Below are positions 1 to 11,221 of a stretch of 64,000 bases of DNA, piece by piece. The position numbers and the translations under genes are program-made. The stretch's first letter is position 1. The number at the start of each line of letters is the position of its first letter. Origin of the DNA: Odontesthes bonariensis (taxonomy: Eukaryota > Chordata > Actinopteri > Atheriniformes > Atherinopsidae); the NCBI RefSeq assembly GCF_027942865.1, contig NC_134524.1, positions 1,110,662-1,174,661 on the forward strand, written 5' to 3'. The notes beneath the pieces are model-generated. The model was given only the letters and a program-made list of their open reading frames with translations. It was not told where the DNA came from and did not search any database.

Positions 1-683
1 ATGTCAACATCTGGAGACAGAAAACAGAGCAACCTCAACATCTGGAGACAGAAAACAGAGAAACGTCAACATCTGGAGACGGAAAACAGATAAACGTCAA
101 CATCTGGAGACGGAAAACAGATAAACCTCAAAATCTGGAGACGGGAAAACAGAGAAACGTCAACATCTGGAGACAGAAAACAGAGAAACGTCAACATCTG
201 GAGACAGAAAACAGAGAAACGTCAACATCTGGAGACGGGAAACAGAGAAATGTCAACATCTGGAGACAGAAAACAGAGCAACCTTAACATCTGGAAACGG
301 AAAATAGAAAAATGTCAACATCTGGAGACAGAAAACAGAGAAACGTCAACATCTGGAAACGGAAAATAGAAAAATGTCAACATCTGGAGACAGAAAAGAG
401 ACGTCAACATCTGGAGACGGACAACAGAGAAACCTCAAAATCTGGAGACGGGAAATAGAGCAACGTCAACATCTGGAGAGACGGAAAACAGAGAAACGTC
501 AACATCTGGAGACAGAAAACAGAGCAACCTTAACATCTGGAAACGGAAAATAGAAAAATGTCAACATCTGGAGACAGAAAACAGAGAAACGTCAACATCT
601 GGAGACGGAAAATAGAAAAATGTCAACATCTGGAGACGGAAAACAGAACTGTCAACATCTGGAGACGGACAACAGAGAAACCT
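1..683. repeat. 31-bp minisatellite downstream of MHC II alpha exon 3
   Basis: About 22 imperfect copies of a unit of roughly 31 bp built on GTCAACATCTGGAGAC followed by GAAAACAGAGAAAC. Copies vary in length (about 28-33 bp) by small indels. The array runs off the left edge and occupies the intron after exon 3 of the minus-strand MHC class II alpha gene, where the transmembrane/cytoplasmic exon would be expected further left. Short reading frames across it are by-products of the repeat. Confidence 0.95.
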
Positions 684-761
684 GAGCCTCCACATCTGGA
701 GTCAGTTTCCGCTCTGGTCGTCTGTATTCTGTCAGTTTTGTGTGTAAATAAAGTTTCTCAC

Positions 762-1939
762 CCCAGATTCTGGTCAGCGGTTGGGTCAGAGCCAGATGTT
801 CTGCGGTGCAGCTGTAGACGTCTCCCAGCTGGGGGACGAACTCCAGCCTGGAGATCTGGGTGAAGAACCCGTCCTTGTTGGGGAAGGGAACGTTGATGCT
901 GGTTCCAGCTGTGACCTTCTCCCCGTTCTTGGTCCAGTGGACTTTGACCGGAGCCGGATAGAAACCAGAAACATGGCAGATCAGAGTGTTCTTCTCTCCC
1001 AGCTCCACGTCGTCTCTGCTGTAGATGGTCAGGCTGGAAGGAGGATCTGAACACAAGTTTGGGCTCAATAACTGAGTTCTGTGGCTAAAACTGAAGAACT
1101 GAAGAACATCCAGGAGTTACACACAGCTGGAGCTGAGTTCTGTCCGTTAGACACTAAATAATGAAGGATTCTGCAGGAGAAATGAACCAAGCTGCTGCTT
1201 TACTGGTTAACTGAGTGATCACTGATGGAACCTGAACCCTTCAGACTCGTTGGTGTTAAACAAGTTTGATGTGGACCTCTGGGATAAACCTAACGCCTAT
1301 CCTTGGTTCCGGACCCCCACCTGTTCGACCCCTCAGTACTTCCATCCAGGTCTCTGATGTTTACAAAGCGCTCCAACATGTGACCTCTGACCTTTACGTG
1401 TGAGTCATCTGTGATGTCACACAGGCGGAGGTCACCTGACCGTCTCACCTTGTTTTAAATAAAGTTTTTATCAATAATTCTGTTCTTAAAGCAGATTAAA
1501 CCCTGAAACTTCCTCAGTTTAACAGAATCTGATCACCTGAAACACCTGAATAACTAAACTGTGATGAGGTCATTTGTGATGTCATCACATGGAGGCGTGT
1601 CAGAGTTCTGCTGCTGGAAACATGAAACAGGTGAGAGGTGAAGTTTGTATTTACCGTTTTCCAGCGGGATGTCCTTCATGGCCTTTTGCCTTAGCTTCAG
1701 GTCTGATCTGCAGATCTGTAACTGGCCCACAGCTGAATCATAAGCTCCTGGGTAACTTATATGATCTACAAAAGGAGGCTGAGGCTCGACTCCCTTCCCC
1801 AGCTTGAAGTCAGCGTACCAAACCTCTTCACCCTCCAGAGTGTACATGTCCTCTGCATCAGACTCTGAACAGCCATAGACACTAACGTCTTCATGTAGAA
1901 CTGAAACAGAGACACAGATCATTAACCTGCTGCCACCGT

Positions 1940-1976
<37 letters not shown>

Positions 1977-2055
1977 GAGTGAACACGTAAACAAACTCAC
2001 CGTCAGCAGACGCTCTGAGGACACAGCAGAGGAAGAGCAGCAGCTTCATCTTCAT
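762..2055 (-). CDS. MHC class II alpha chain, exons 1-3 (3' partial)
   Basis: Alpha chain of the classical MHC class II heterodimer, which presents peptides to CD4 T cells at the surface of antigen-presenting cells. Exon 1 (2001-2055) encodes a signal peptide beginning MKMKLLLFLCCVL. Exon 2 (1655-1900, 82 codons) is the alpha-1 domain, with YGCSESDAEDMYTLEGEEVW and LQICRSD; the two cysteines are typical of fish class II alpha. Exon 3 (762-1046, 95 codons) is the Ig C1-set alpha-2 domain, with LICHVSGFYPAPVKVHW and YSCTAEH supplying the Ig disulphide. All junctions are GT-AG with phase 1 introns. The start was chosen as the first of two close Met codons directly ahead of the hydrophobic core. 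The connecting-peptide/TM/tail exon is not in the window, so the gene is partial, not obviously broken. Intron 1 holds a (TTG)n run at 1940-1976. The exact locus letter cannot be assigned. Confidence 0.93.
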
Positions 2056-2135
2056 CAGCAGCTGGACTGAGACTCTGAGCCGGCTGACAGAAAGTGACAC
2101 AGAGTCCGGCAGCAGCTCCGCTCTTACACAGGCGG

Positions 2136-2181
2136 CAGCCAATCAGGGAGCACAGAGCGCGTGATGTCATCAGTGTCCGGG
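2136..2181 (-). promoter_or_regulatory. X1/X2/Y box module of MHC II alpha promoter
   Basis: Read on the minus strand, about 80-125 bp upstream of the ATG, the order is X1-like CCCGGACACTGATG (2168-2181; 13 of 14 to the usual X1 consensus), X2-like TGACATCA (2162-2169) overlapping its end, then Y box CTGATTGGCTG (2136-2146, an inverted CCAAT). In vertebrates this module is bound by RFX, CREB/ATF and NF-Y and recruits CIITA. Order and spacing fit. A separate W/S box is not clear. Binding is inferred from sequence only. Confidence 0.75.
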
Positions 2182-2239
2182 TAGAGCCCGCAGCAGCTGA
2201 ACATCTCTCACAGTCGGTGAGCAGAGATCAATGAGTTAT

Positions 2240-5200
2240 CAGTAAAAGTACTGATACTGCAGTAAAAGTACTGATGCTACAGTAAAAGTACTGATACTGC
2301 AGTAAAAGTACTGATGCTACAGTAAAAGTACTGATACTGCAGTAAAGGTACTGATACTGCAGTAAAAGTACTGATACTGTAGTATCAGTACTGATGCTGC
2401 AGTAAAAGTACTGATACTGCAGTAAAAGTACTGATACTGTAGTATCAGTACTGATGCTGCAGTAAAAGTACTGATACTGTAGTATCAGTATTGATGCTAC
2501 AGTAAAAGTATTGATGCTACAGTAAAAGTACTGATGCTGCAGTAAAAGTACTGATACTACAGTAAAAGTACTGATACTGCAGTAAAAGTACTGATACTAC
2601 AGTAAAAGTACTGATACTGCAGTAAAAGTACTGATACTACAGTAACAGTACTGATACTGATGCTACAGTAAAAGTACTGATGCTGCAGTAAAAGTACTGA
2701 TACTGATACTACAGTAAAAGTACTGATACTGCAGTAAAAGTACTGATACTGCAGTAAAAGTACTGATGCTACAGTAAAAGTACTGATGCTGCAGTAAAAG
2801 TACTGATGCTGCAGTAAAAGTACTGATACTGATACTACAGTAAAAGTACTGATACTGCAGTAAAAGTACTGATACTACAGTAAAAGTACTGATGCTGCAG
2901 TAAAAGTACTGATACTACAGTAAAAGTACTGATACTGCAGTAAAAGTACTGATACTACAGTAAAAGTACTCATACTGATGCTACAGTAAAAGTACTGATA
3001 CTGATACTACAGTAAAAGTACTGATGCTGCAGTAACAGTACTGATACTGATGCTGCAGTAAAAGTACTGATGCTGCAGTAAAAGTACAGATACTACAATA
3101 AAAGTACTGATGCTACAGTAAAAGTACTGATACTACAGTAAAAGTACTGATACTGCAGTAAAAGTACTGATGCTGCAGTAAAAGTACTGATGCTACAGTA
3201 AAAGTACTGATGCTGCAGTAAAAGTACTGATGCTACAGTAAAAGTTCTGATACTGCAGTAAAAGTATTGATGCTACAGTAAAAGTACTGATACTACAGTA
3301 AAAGTACTGATACTGCAGTAAAAGTACTGATACTACAGTAAAAGTACTGATACTACAGTAAAAGTACTGATGCTGCAGTAAAAGTACTGATACTCTACAG
3401 TAAAAGTACTGATACTCTACAGTAAAAGTACTGATACTGCAGTAAAAGTACTGATGCTGCAGTAAAAGTACTGATGCTGCAGTAAAAGTACTGATGCTAC
3501 AGTAAAAGTACTGATGCTGCAGTAAAAGTACTGATACTGATACTACAGTAAAAGTACTGATGCTGCAGTAAAAGTACTGATACTACAGTAAAAGTACTGA
3601 TGCTGCAGTAAAAGTACTGATACTACAGTAAAAGTACTGATGCTGCAGTAAAAGTACTGATACTACAGTAACAGTACTGATACTGATGCTACAGTAAAAG
3701 TACTGATACTACAGTAAAAGTACTGATGCTACAGTAAAAGTACTGATGCTGCAGTAAAAGTACTGATACTGATACTACAGTAAAAGTACTGATACTGCAG
3801 TAAACGTACTGATACTACAGTAACAGTACTGATACTGATGCTACAGTAAAAGTACTGATGCTGCAGTAAAAGTACTGATACTGATACTACAGTAAAAGTA
3901 CTGATACTGATACTACAGTAAAAGTACTGATACTACAGTAACAGTACTGATACTGATGCTACAGTAAAAGTACTGATACTACAGTAAAATTACTGATGCT
4001 GCAGTAAAAGTACTGATACTGATACTACAGTAAAAGTACTGATACTGCAGTAAAAGTACTGATACTACAGTAACAGTACTGATACTGATGCTACAGTAAA
4101 AGTACTGATACTGATACTACAGTAAAAGTACTGATGCTGCAGTAAAAGTACTGATGCTGCAGTAAAAGTACTGATGCTACAGTAAAAGTACTGATGCTGC
4201 ATTAAAAGTACTGATACTACAGTAAAAGTACTGATACTGCAGTAAAAGTACTGATACTACAGTAAAAGTACTGATACTGCAGTAACAGTACTGATACTGA
4301 TGCTGCAGTAAAAGTACTGATACTGATACTATAGTAAAAGTACTGATACTGCAGTAAAAGTACTGATACTACAGTAACAGTACTGATACTGATGCTGCAG
4401 TAAAAGTACTGATGCTACAGTAAAAGTACTGATACTGATACTACAGTAAAAGTACTGATGCTGCAGTAAAAGTACTGATACTGATACTACAGTAAAAGTA
4501 CTGATGCTGCAGTAAAAGTACTGATGCTACAGTAAAAGTACTGATGCTGCAGTAAAAGTACTGATACTACAGTAAAAGTACTGATACTGCAGTAAAAGTA
4601 CTGATACTGCAGTAACAGTACTGATACTGATGCTGCAGTAAAAGTACTGATGCTACAGTAAAAGTACTGATACTGCAGTAACAGTACTGATACTGATGCT
4701 GCAGTAAAAGTACTGATACTACAGTAAAAGTACTGATACTGATACTACAGTAAAAGTACTGATGCTGCAGTAAAAGTACTGATACTGCAGTAAAAGTACT
4801 GATACTGCAGTAACAGTACTGATGCTGCAGTAAAAGTACTGATGCTGCAGTAAAAGTACTGATACTGCAGTAAAAGTACAGATACTGATGCTGCAGTAAA
4901 AGTACTGATGCTGCAGTAAAAGTACTGATACTGCAGTAAAAGTACAGGTACTGATACTGCAGTAAAAGTACTGATGCTGCAGTAAAAGTACTGATACTAC
5001 AGTAAAAGTACTGATACTGCAGTAAAAGTACAGATACTGATACTGCAGTAAAAGTACTGATACTGCAGTAAAAGTACTGATACTGATACTACAGTAAAAG
5101 TACTGATGCTGCAGTAAAAGTACTGATGCTGCAGTAAAAGTACTGATACTACAGTAAAAGTACTGATACTGCAGTAACAGTACTGATACTGATGCTGCAG

Positions 5201-5497
5201 TAAAAGTACTGATGCTACAGTAAAAGTACTGATACTGATACTACAGTAAAAGTACTGATGCTGCAGTAAAAGTACTGATGCTGCAGTAAAAGTACTGATA
5301 CTGCAGTAAAAGTACTGATACTGCAGTAACAGTACTGATGCTGCAGTAAAAGTACTGATACTGATGCTGCAGTAAAAGTACTGATACTGATGCTGCAGTA
5401 AAAGTACTGATGCTGCAGTAAAAGTACTGATGCTGCAGTAAAAGTACTTATACTGCAGTAAAAGTACAGATACTGATACTGCAGTAAAAGTACTGAT
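2240..5497. repeat. 20-bp minisatellite upstream of MHC II alpha
   Basis: About 3.26 kb of a 20-bp unit, AGTAAAAGTACTGATACTGC, with TAC/TGC and ATA/ATG variants and regular 6-bp insertions (an extra CTGATA). It begins about 60 bp beyond the X box of the MHC II alpha promoter. Minus-strand frames rich in Tyr, Phe and Ser across it come from the repeat and are not genes. Confidence 0.97.
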
Positions 5498-5723
5498 ACC
5501 AAGAGTGGCCGATTTTCCTGTTAATCTGTGGGAGGGGTCTGCATGACTCAAGCTCTTTTTAAGCTGGCCGGCGCGGGAACTGGGGGTGCGGGAGGTGCGG
5601 CAGCACCCCCTGGTGGCGGAGCTTCGAAACTGACATGAAAATAAAGCTACGGCTATTTTTTATTTATTTTTTTCAAACTGTTGTTTTCCGCTCTGCTGAT
5701 ATGATATATTGTGTTAATGAAGT

Positions 5724-6079
5724 GGGATGGGCGGCCGTGGCTCAGTGGTTAGAGTCGGTCGTCCAATAACCGGAAGGTTGGCGGTTCGATTCCCACTCTC
5801 GCCACTCAAAAAAAGATTGGTGGAACTGATAGCTGGAGGGGTGTCAGTCCACCTCCTTGTCACGGCCGAGGTGCCCTTGAGCAAGGCACCGCACCCTTAT
5901 GCTCCCCGGGCGCTTCATGGCTGCCCACCGCTCCAGGCTGGCATCTGTCTCTGAGTGTGTGACCCTGTGCATGTGTGTGTCAACAGGTGCCAACCTGGAT
6001 GGGTTAAAAGCAGAGGACAAATTTCGTGTGTATGCATGTATGCATGACCAATAAAGCGGATCTTAATCTTAATCTTAAT
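5724..6079 (+). mobile_element. tRNA-derived SINE, full length
   Basis: The head resembles a tRNA gene with an A box TGGCTCAGTGG (5738-5748) and a B box GGTTCGATTCC (5783-5793), the internal RNA polymerase III promoter. The body has GAGGTGCCCTTGAGCAAGGC, a block shared by many fish SINEs, and the tail ends in repeated ATCTTA units (about 6058-6079). TTAATG occurs just before the head and at the end of the tail and may be the target duplication, though it overlaps the tail repeat. Related copies lie at 20728-20945 and 47128-47200. Confidence 0.88.
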
Positions 6080-6234
6080 GGCAATATCTTAGCTCTTAAA
6101 ATAATAAATAAATATTTAAATAAATACAATTTGTTGTGTGGCCAATCAGATTTTCTTTTGTCCTGACATGATTGAGATTCCTCGAAACAAAACCCGCGAG
6201 CCCGCTGTGTTAAGATCAGCAAAGAGAAGCAAAC

Positions 6235-8736
6235 ATGTCGCAGAAGAGGATTTCGTCTTTTTTTCAAAGCCTCCCCAATAACAAACTTTTGAAGAATAGT
6301 AATCCACAGCCCAACGCATCGGACGAAGAATATTACCAAGCACTGGAGCGTCAGGACAAGGTAGCTGCTGCCGCTGATACTGATGTGATCCCTGTTAGCA
6401 CTGCTGCTAGCCCTCCGCAGGATACTGAGGAGAGTGTCGTGGGAACAGGGACATCACCTCTGCCATCAGAGCCGTTTCAGCCGCAAGCTACGGATTTTCC
6501 AGCAAAACAATTCGAGACTGAAACTTTTACCAGATCCTTCAAATCAGCATGGTTTGGAAAATGGAAGTGGCTGCATTACCTAAAGGATGTGGACAAAGCT
6601 TTGTGTTACACCTGCGTGTCTGCGGTCGAGAAAGGTCTTATACAGGAGGAGAAGACGAGAGCAGACGCGGTGTTCATTAGAGGGGGCTTTTCGAATTGGC
6701 GTAAAGCCACCAACAAATTCAGGGAGCATGAGAGATCGACATTTCATCTGGACGCCGTAAATAAAGTTGCTGCACTTAATAACACCCCAATCAGCGCTTT
6801 ACTCTCCGACGTGGTGGCAAAAGATCAGAAAACTGCCAGGGTCGTTCTGAACGAGGCGTTCAGGTCGGTGCGCTATTTGCTCCGACAGGGCTTACCACTC
6901 CGTGGCCACGACCATCGGGACGGCAGTTTTTGGGTAATGATGCTGGATCGCACCGAGTCTCTTCCTGAAGCTCGGCAATGGATGCTGCGGAGAGATAATT
7001 GGCTCTCGGATACGATCCAAAACGAAATGATTGAGCAGCTTGCACATGCTGTGCAGCGAAAGTTGGTACAGGAGGCAAATTGTTCAAGTTACTTCGGGTT
7101 GACAGCTGATGGCACCACAGACATCAGCTCATCGGAACAGTTTTCCTGCCATCTACATTACGTGGATTCTGAAATGGGCAAACAAAGTGTTTTTTTGGGG
7201 TTCTACAGTGCACCAGACTCCACGGCAGACACTCTGTTCAGGTGCATTGTTGCTGAACCTGCCTATTGAAAAGCTGCAGGGCTACTGCTTTGACGGGGCA
7301 AGCAACATGGCCGGAAGAATAAGTGGAGTGCGGACGCGTCTGGCAGAACTTTGCCCTGGCTCATTGTTCGTCCATTGCTGTAACCACTCGTTAGACCTGG
7401 CGTTGCAAGAGGTGGCGCGGGATGTTTCTCTGATAGCGGAAATCTTCAACTTTGTGCAGAGCGCCTCCACTGTCATCCGGGAGTCTGCGAAACGAATGAG
7501 TCTCTACCAGAGCCTGTTCTCAGAGGGGGAACCTGTCACCAACCTAGCAGCGCTGTGTCCCACAAGGTGGTGTGTGAGGACCAGGGCTATAAGCAGACTG
7601 CTACAGGGTTACGGGCCGCTCCTCCAGACCCTACGCACTCTACAGGAGGACAGAACTGTTCGCAGAAAACATCTGGACTCCTGAAGCAAGCGCAGAAAGC
7701 CAGAACAGCATACGGTCTGCTTTGCTGTGAAGCGATGTTTGGGCCATGCGAGGCAAAGAGTCTGCAGGGTGACAACGCGAGTGTGTCCGGCGCACTTGAG
7801 TGCATCCTCGTTCTCACGGAGTGCATGAGTAAGAATCCGATTCCTTCATTGTATAAGCCAACAATTATATTTGTGTTTTCATGACCAAACAAAATATAGG
7901 CCAATAAATAGGCCTACTAAGATATGGTATTTATAAATCATTCTGGCCTGAGTTTGACATCCCTGGCCTAGGCTAAATATAAATACTGTATATATGACAC
8001 ATTCTTTGTTATTATACTTGTAGGTGCACTGAGGGGAGATAGAGCTGTGGACACAATATTTGTGAAGGCCAAAGCATTCGCAGCTGCTCACAGCCTAGAG
8101 TGGCCTAACGACTCCAGGGTCTGCAGAACACCGTCCCGTTTTCGGGATACCGCCGCGGTGGAGGATCTAGCGGATTGTGCAGCAGAGGCGAAATGGAGAC
8201 GGGAATTTTTCGAGGCGGTGGACCTGATGAATTCCGAGCTTGATCGCCGTTTTGACCAAGCAGGAATGTCAACAGCGGCAAGGAGAGAGAAGGTGCTGCT
8301 GGATTCTGCCAGGGGCCTCGTGTCTGACAGTGATGATGTCAGTGCCCTTCAGCTGCCAATGCAGGATTTTGAGTCTATCGCCCTGCAACTGAAAATGCTG
8401 GGTGGCCTGACCAAGGACCAAGCATTTCACACAGTGAACGACCTCTTCATGGCAGCGCTTCATCCCCAAACTAGAGGCCTCTTCTCAGAAGTGGAGAAGC
8501 TTATCCACCTGTGCCTCTGTTTACCTGTGTCAACTGCATGCTCGGAAAGATCCTTTTCAGCTCTGCGCCGCCTGAAAACCTGGCTCCGCAGCACGGTCAG
8601 TCAGTGCAGACTGACCCACATGGCCCTACTCCACGTCCACAGAGACATCTTGGACGATTTAAATCTTCAGGATGTAATTGGAGAATTTATCCACCGCACT
8701 CCAGAGCGCAAAGCTACGTTTGGAGTGAGTAAATGA
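6235..8736 (+). pseudogene. hAT-superfamily transposase-like gene (TTF zinc finger, DUF4371, dimerisation domain), decayed
   Basis: Resembles the ZMYM1/KIAA1586-type hAT proteins. From the Met at 6235: residues 3-10 (QKRISSFF) match a PCNA-interaction box; about residues 100-180 form a TTF-type zinc finger (CYTC at 124-127, then HERSTFH); next come the RNase H-like core pieces TADGTTDISSSEQFS and, in another frame, CFDGASNMAGR; at the end STACSERSFSALRRLKTWL belongs to the hAT dimerisation region. The frame shifts near 7250 (after LFRCI) and returns to the first frame near 7680. An intron at 7829-8023 (ATGA|GTAAGA, TTGTAG|GTGC) joins in phase to the 8024-8736 exon, ending in TGA at 8734-8736. 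Two frameshifts make the copy very probably inactive, although sequencing errors could mimic them. Terminal inverted repeats were not identified with confidence. Confidence 0.82.
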
Positions 8737-10815
8737 TGTTTACTTGAATGCTTACCTGAATGTTTCTTTAATGTTTTTTTAACTGCCGTGAAGTAATGCA
8801 CCTTAATGATTGATGAATGTATTGTTTTGTTTAGGCCTATTTTTTTTTTAATATGATATGTGTTTTTTTTTTTATTTTACAACCACTGGGATCCTATTTG
8901 ACCCCAATAAGGGAGTTTGTCTGCACTTAAACTGTCAATCAATAAAACCAGTGTGCCCGTGGTCTATGGGTTCACTCAAAATGGAATGCTGTGTGCTGCG
9001 TGTTGTGTGCCACATTGTAAGAGAGTAGGCCTAATAGGTCTATAATAATAATAATGTGACAATGTATTTATTTTTATTCAATATCAGCTGCACTGAAAAG
9101 CAATGCAGTAACTCTGCCGCAACAAAGGGGGAAATGGCAACTCATTGGGTTATGCTATTTTCATGTACAGCACCGCCGAGTGCTTTGTGTTTAATTGCTA
9201 TTTTCAGAGCCGTAGGTAGTGCTGGCAAGAGCGAGTTCATGAGTTGCTACCATTGATTCTGATTGCTACAGAAATGATTGTGTTGTGTGTACCAACTCTT
9301 TGGTGGATTCTGAAGGAGTGAGTCAGATGGGATTTGCCCTAAAATTGATTAGAATGCAGGAAATTGCATCTAAAAAATGTATTTTTTTCTGGGGGAGGAA
9401 AAGTTCGCCACCCACCAACAGCACCCCCTGCCAAAAATGTCTTCCCGTGCCTCACTGTGCGATTTCTTTTTCAATCTTGGTATTCAGCTGCTGCTCATAC
9501 TGTACGAGTGAATCGTAAAGGGTTAAAACGCTGCAGCTCACGATTCCTGTTCTCACACCGTACGACCCGATGGTCTGATGCCATCTGGCTGCTCACACTG
9601 TTCTGTTGTCGTCTTCTTCTTCTGTTGACAACTTTCTCTCCCATTTCTATGTGCGCGCATGCGTAGTGTGACAGGCTGAGCTAAACCGGCTGCAGCTGCT
9701 TCAACTGTGCGAGCCTCACGAGGGGCGACCGGGATTTCAAACAAGTTTGATTTTAATCCGATCGATCCGGAGGGCTAAATCGTTTGTCGTTACCCCGTGT
9801 ATACTACACGATGCGAGACGCACTGTATTGTCCAAACCTTGGTGTTATTTTGGCGTCCCATTGAGCTTTGTTTGTTTGACAGTTCGGTGTGATGATCACT
9901 GACTCGTGTTAAACAGTCGAGGAGTCGAAAATAAAGTTGACTGTGGTTCATTAACAGAAATAATATAAATTACACACTTCAAGGGTTCAAGTGTCTTTGT
10001 AAGTTTCTAATGTTCTGGATTCCAATGTCCATTCATTCTTCCTCTCTTTGCCACGATCTTTGATGGTGTGCGCATCACCGAACCCCCCCATTGGCATCCG
10101 GATGGCACACCTGTATACCTGTCGGTATATTTCCCCCTTTGCCTGTAGAGGGCGTACTCATTCATTCACTCTTACTCATACATACTCAAAACAGGAATTA
10201 TATTGGATGTAGAGAAACAAATTAAGTTCTGAATGTAAAAAATGGAATTTTGTAAATAATAATATTTAAAGACAATAAATGATAAACATAAACTATTCAA
10301 ATGGCTCCTACACGCACGATTGAGCCAAAACTCGGCCCGATCTCCGAAATAGCTTTAGTGAGCCCAGGTAGCGTGTTAGCTCAGTGTGTGTTTTAACTTT
10401 TGGAGGGACTGTGAACTCCTCGGTTCAGCCAGAATAAGTACGTAATATTTTTGTTGTATACCGGGCTGCTTTTTGCTATACTTTGACTGCTCAGTAGGCT
10501 TGCTGCTGTTTATCTCAGGCGCTGGTACTGGCCTGCTAATTTCTACTGGAAATACTCTCTTTATTCCCTCTCGCACTTCTCTCCCTCCTCCTTAGAATAT
10601 GTGGCGAGTGCGAGGTGGGGAGGGGATAATGCCCCAATAGTTTATATTTTAATTAAAGAAAAAGGAAACGCCACCCCAGGCTGTAAGCCAGGGAAAGAAG
10701 TGGAAATCTATGAATAAAGTAAATTACTAAACCTAAACAAAGGACAACACAAGGACAAGTTAATTCAATTATTATTTAATGAATTGAAATAAACGACACA
10801 TCCAGGCAAATCGTT
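8737..10815. other. No gene recognised; probable 3' part of the hAT element and unclassified sequence
   Basis: The first 220 bases after the hAT stop include an AATAAA (8940-8945) that could serve as its polyadenylation signal. GCACCCCCTGCC near 9420 echoes GCAGCACCCCCTGG near 5608 on the other side of the element, but a clean inverted-repeat end could not be drawn. From 9500 to 10815 there are only short frames without family resemblance, and no RNA gene was seen. Confidence 0.5.
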
Positions 10816-10826
10816 GGCTTTGAGGA

Positions 10827-10832
10827 TTTATT
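10827..10832 (-). promoter_or_regulatory. Polyadenylation signal, mospd3-like gene
   Basis: TTTATT on the plus strand is AATAAA on the minus strand, 262 bp past the stop codon at 11094-11096, giving a 3' UTR of ordinary length. Confidence 0.6.
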
Positions 10833-11093
10833 GAAACTGAATCATTTGTGTCGCTGAAGGAAATGATTCTAAACTAACACCTGCTGCCATATTTAAAGGG
10901 ACAGTTCGATATATCCAGAAGGCCGTTAGTCCTCGCAGCGCGCCGCCGGAGGAGCCGAACGCTTCCCGTCCTCACCTGAAACACACAGGACGCCACCCTC
11001 ATCCTCAGGCTGCAGATCGGCTCCAGTTTTAAGTCTTTGCTTTCATTCAGCTGTGGGAGAGTTCACGGGGTCAGAGGTCAGCAGGGCGCCTCG

Positions 11094-11182
11094 TTACCGT
11101 AGAAACACCATGGTGAGAAGACCTGAGAGACACAGAGCTGGGGTCAGCGTTTCTGTCCTTTCCACAGGTGTGTGTGTGTTAC

Positions 11183-11221
<39 letters not shown>

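Noticed and set aside
1..683. Possible CRISPR-like array
   Set aside because: Repeats are contiguous without unique spacers, and the setting is a vertebrate genome.
5738..5793. Functional tRNA gene
   Set aside because: A and B boxes are present but the head does not end as a tRNA; it continues into a SINE body and tail.
6004..6339. Minus-strand frame of 111 codons over the SINE/hAT junction
   Set aside because: It is antisense to the hAT start and SINE tail with no family resemblance.
5560..9450. Terminal repeats of the hAT element around GCAGCACCCCCTG
   Set aside because: The shared word is in the same orientation at both sides and short; no convincing inverted repeat or 8-bp duplication could be drawn.
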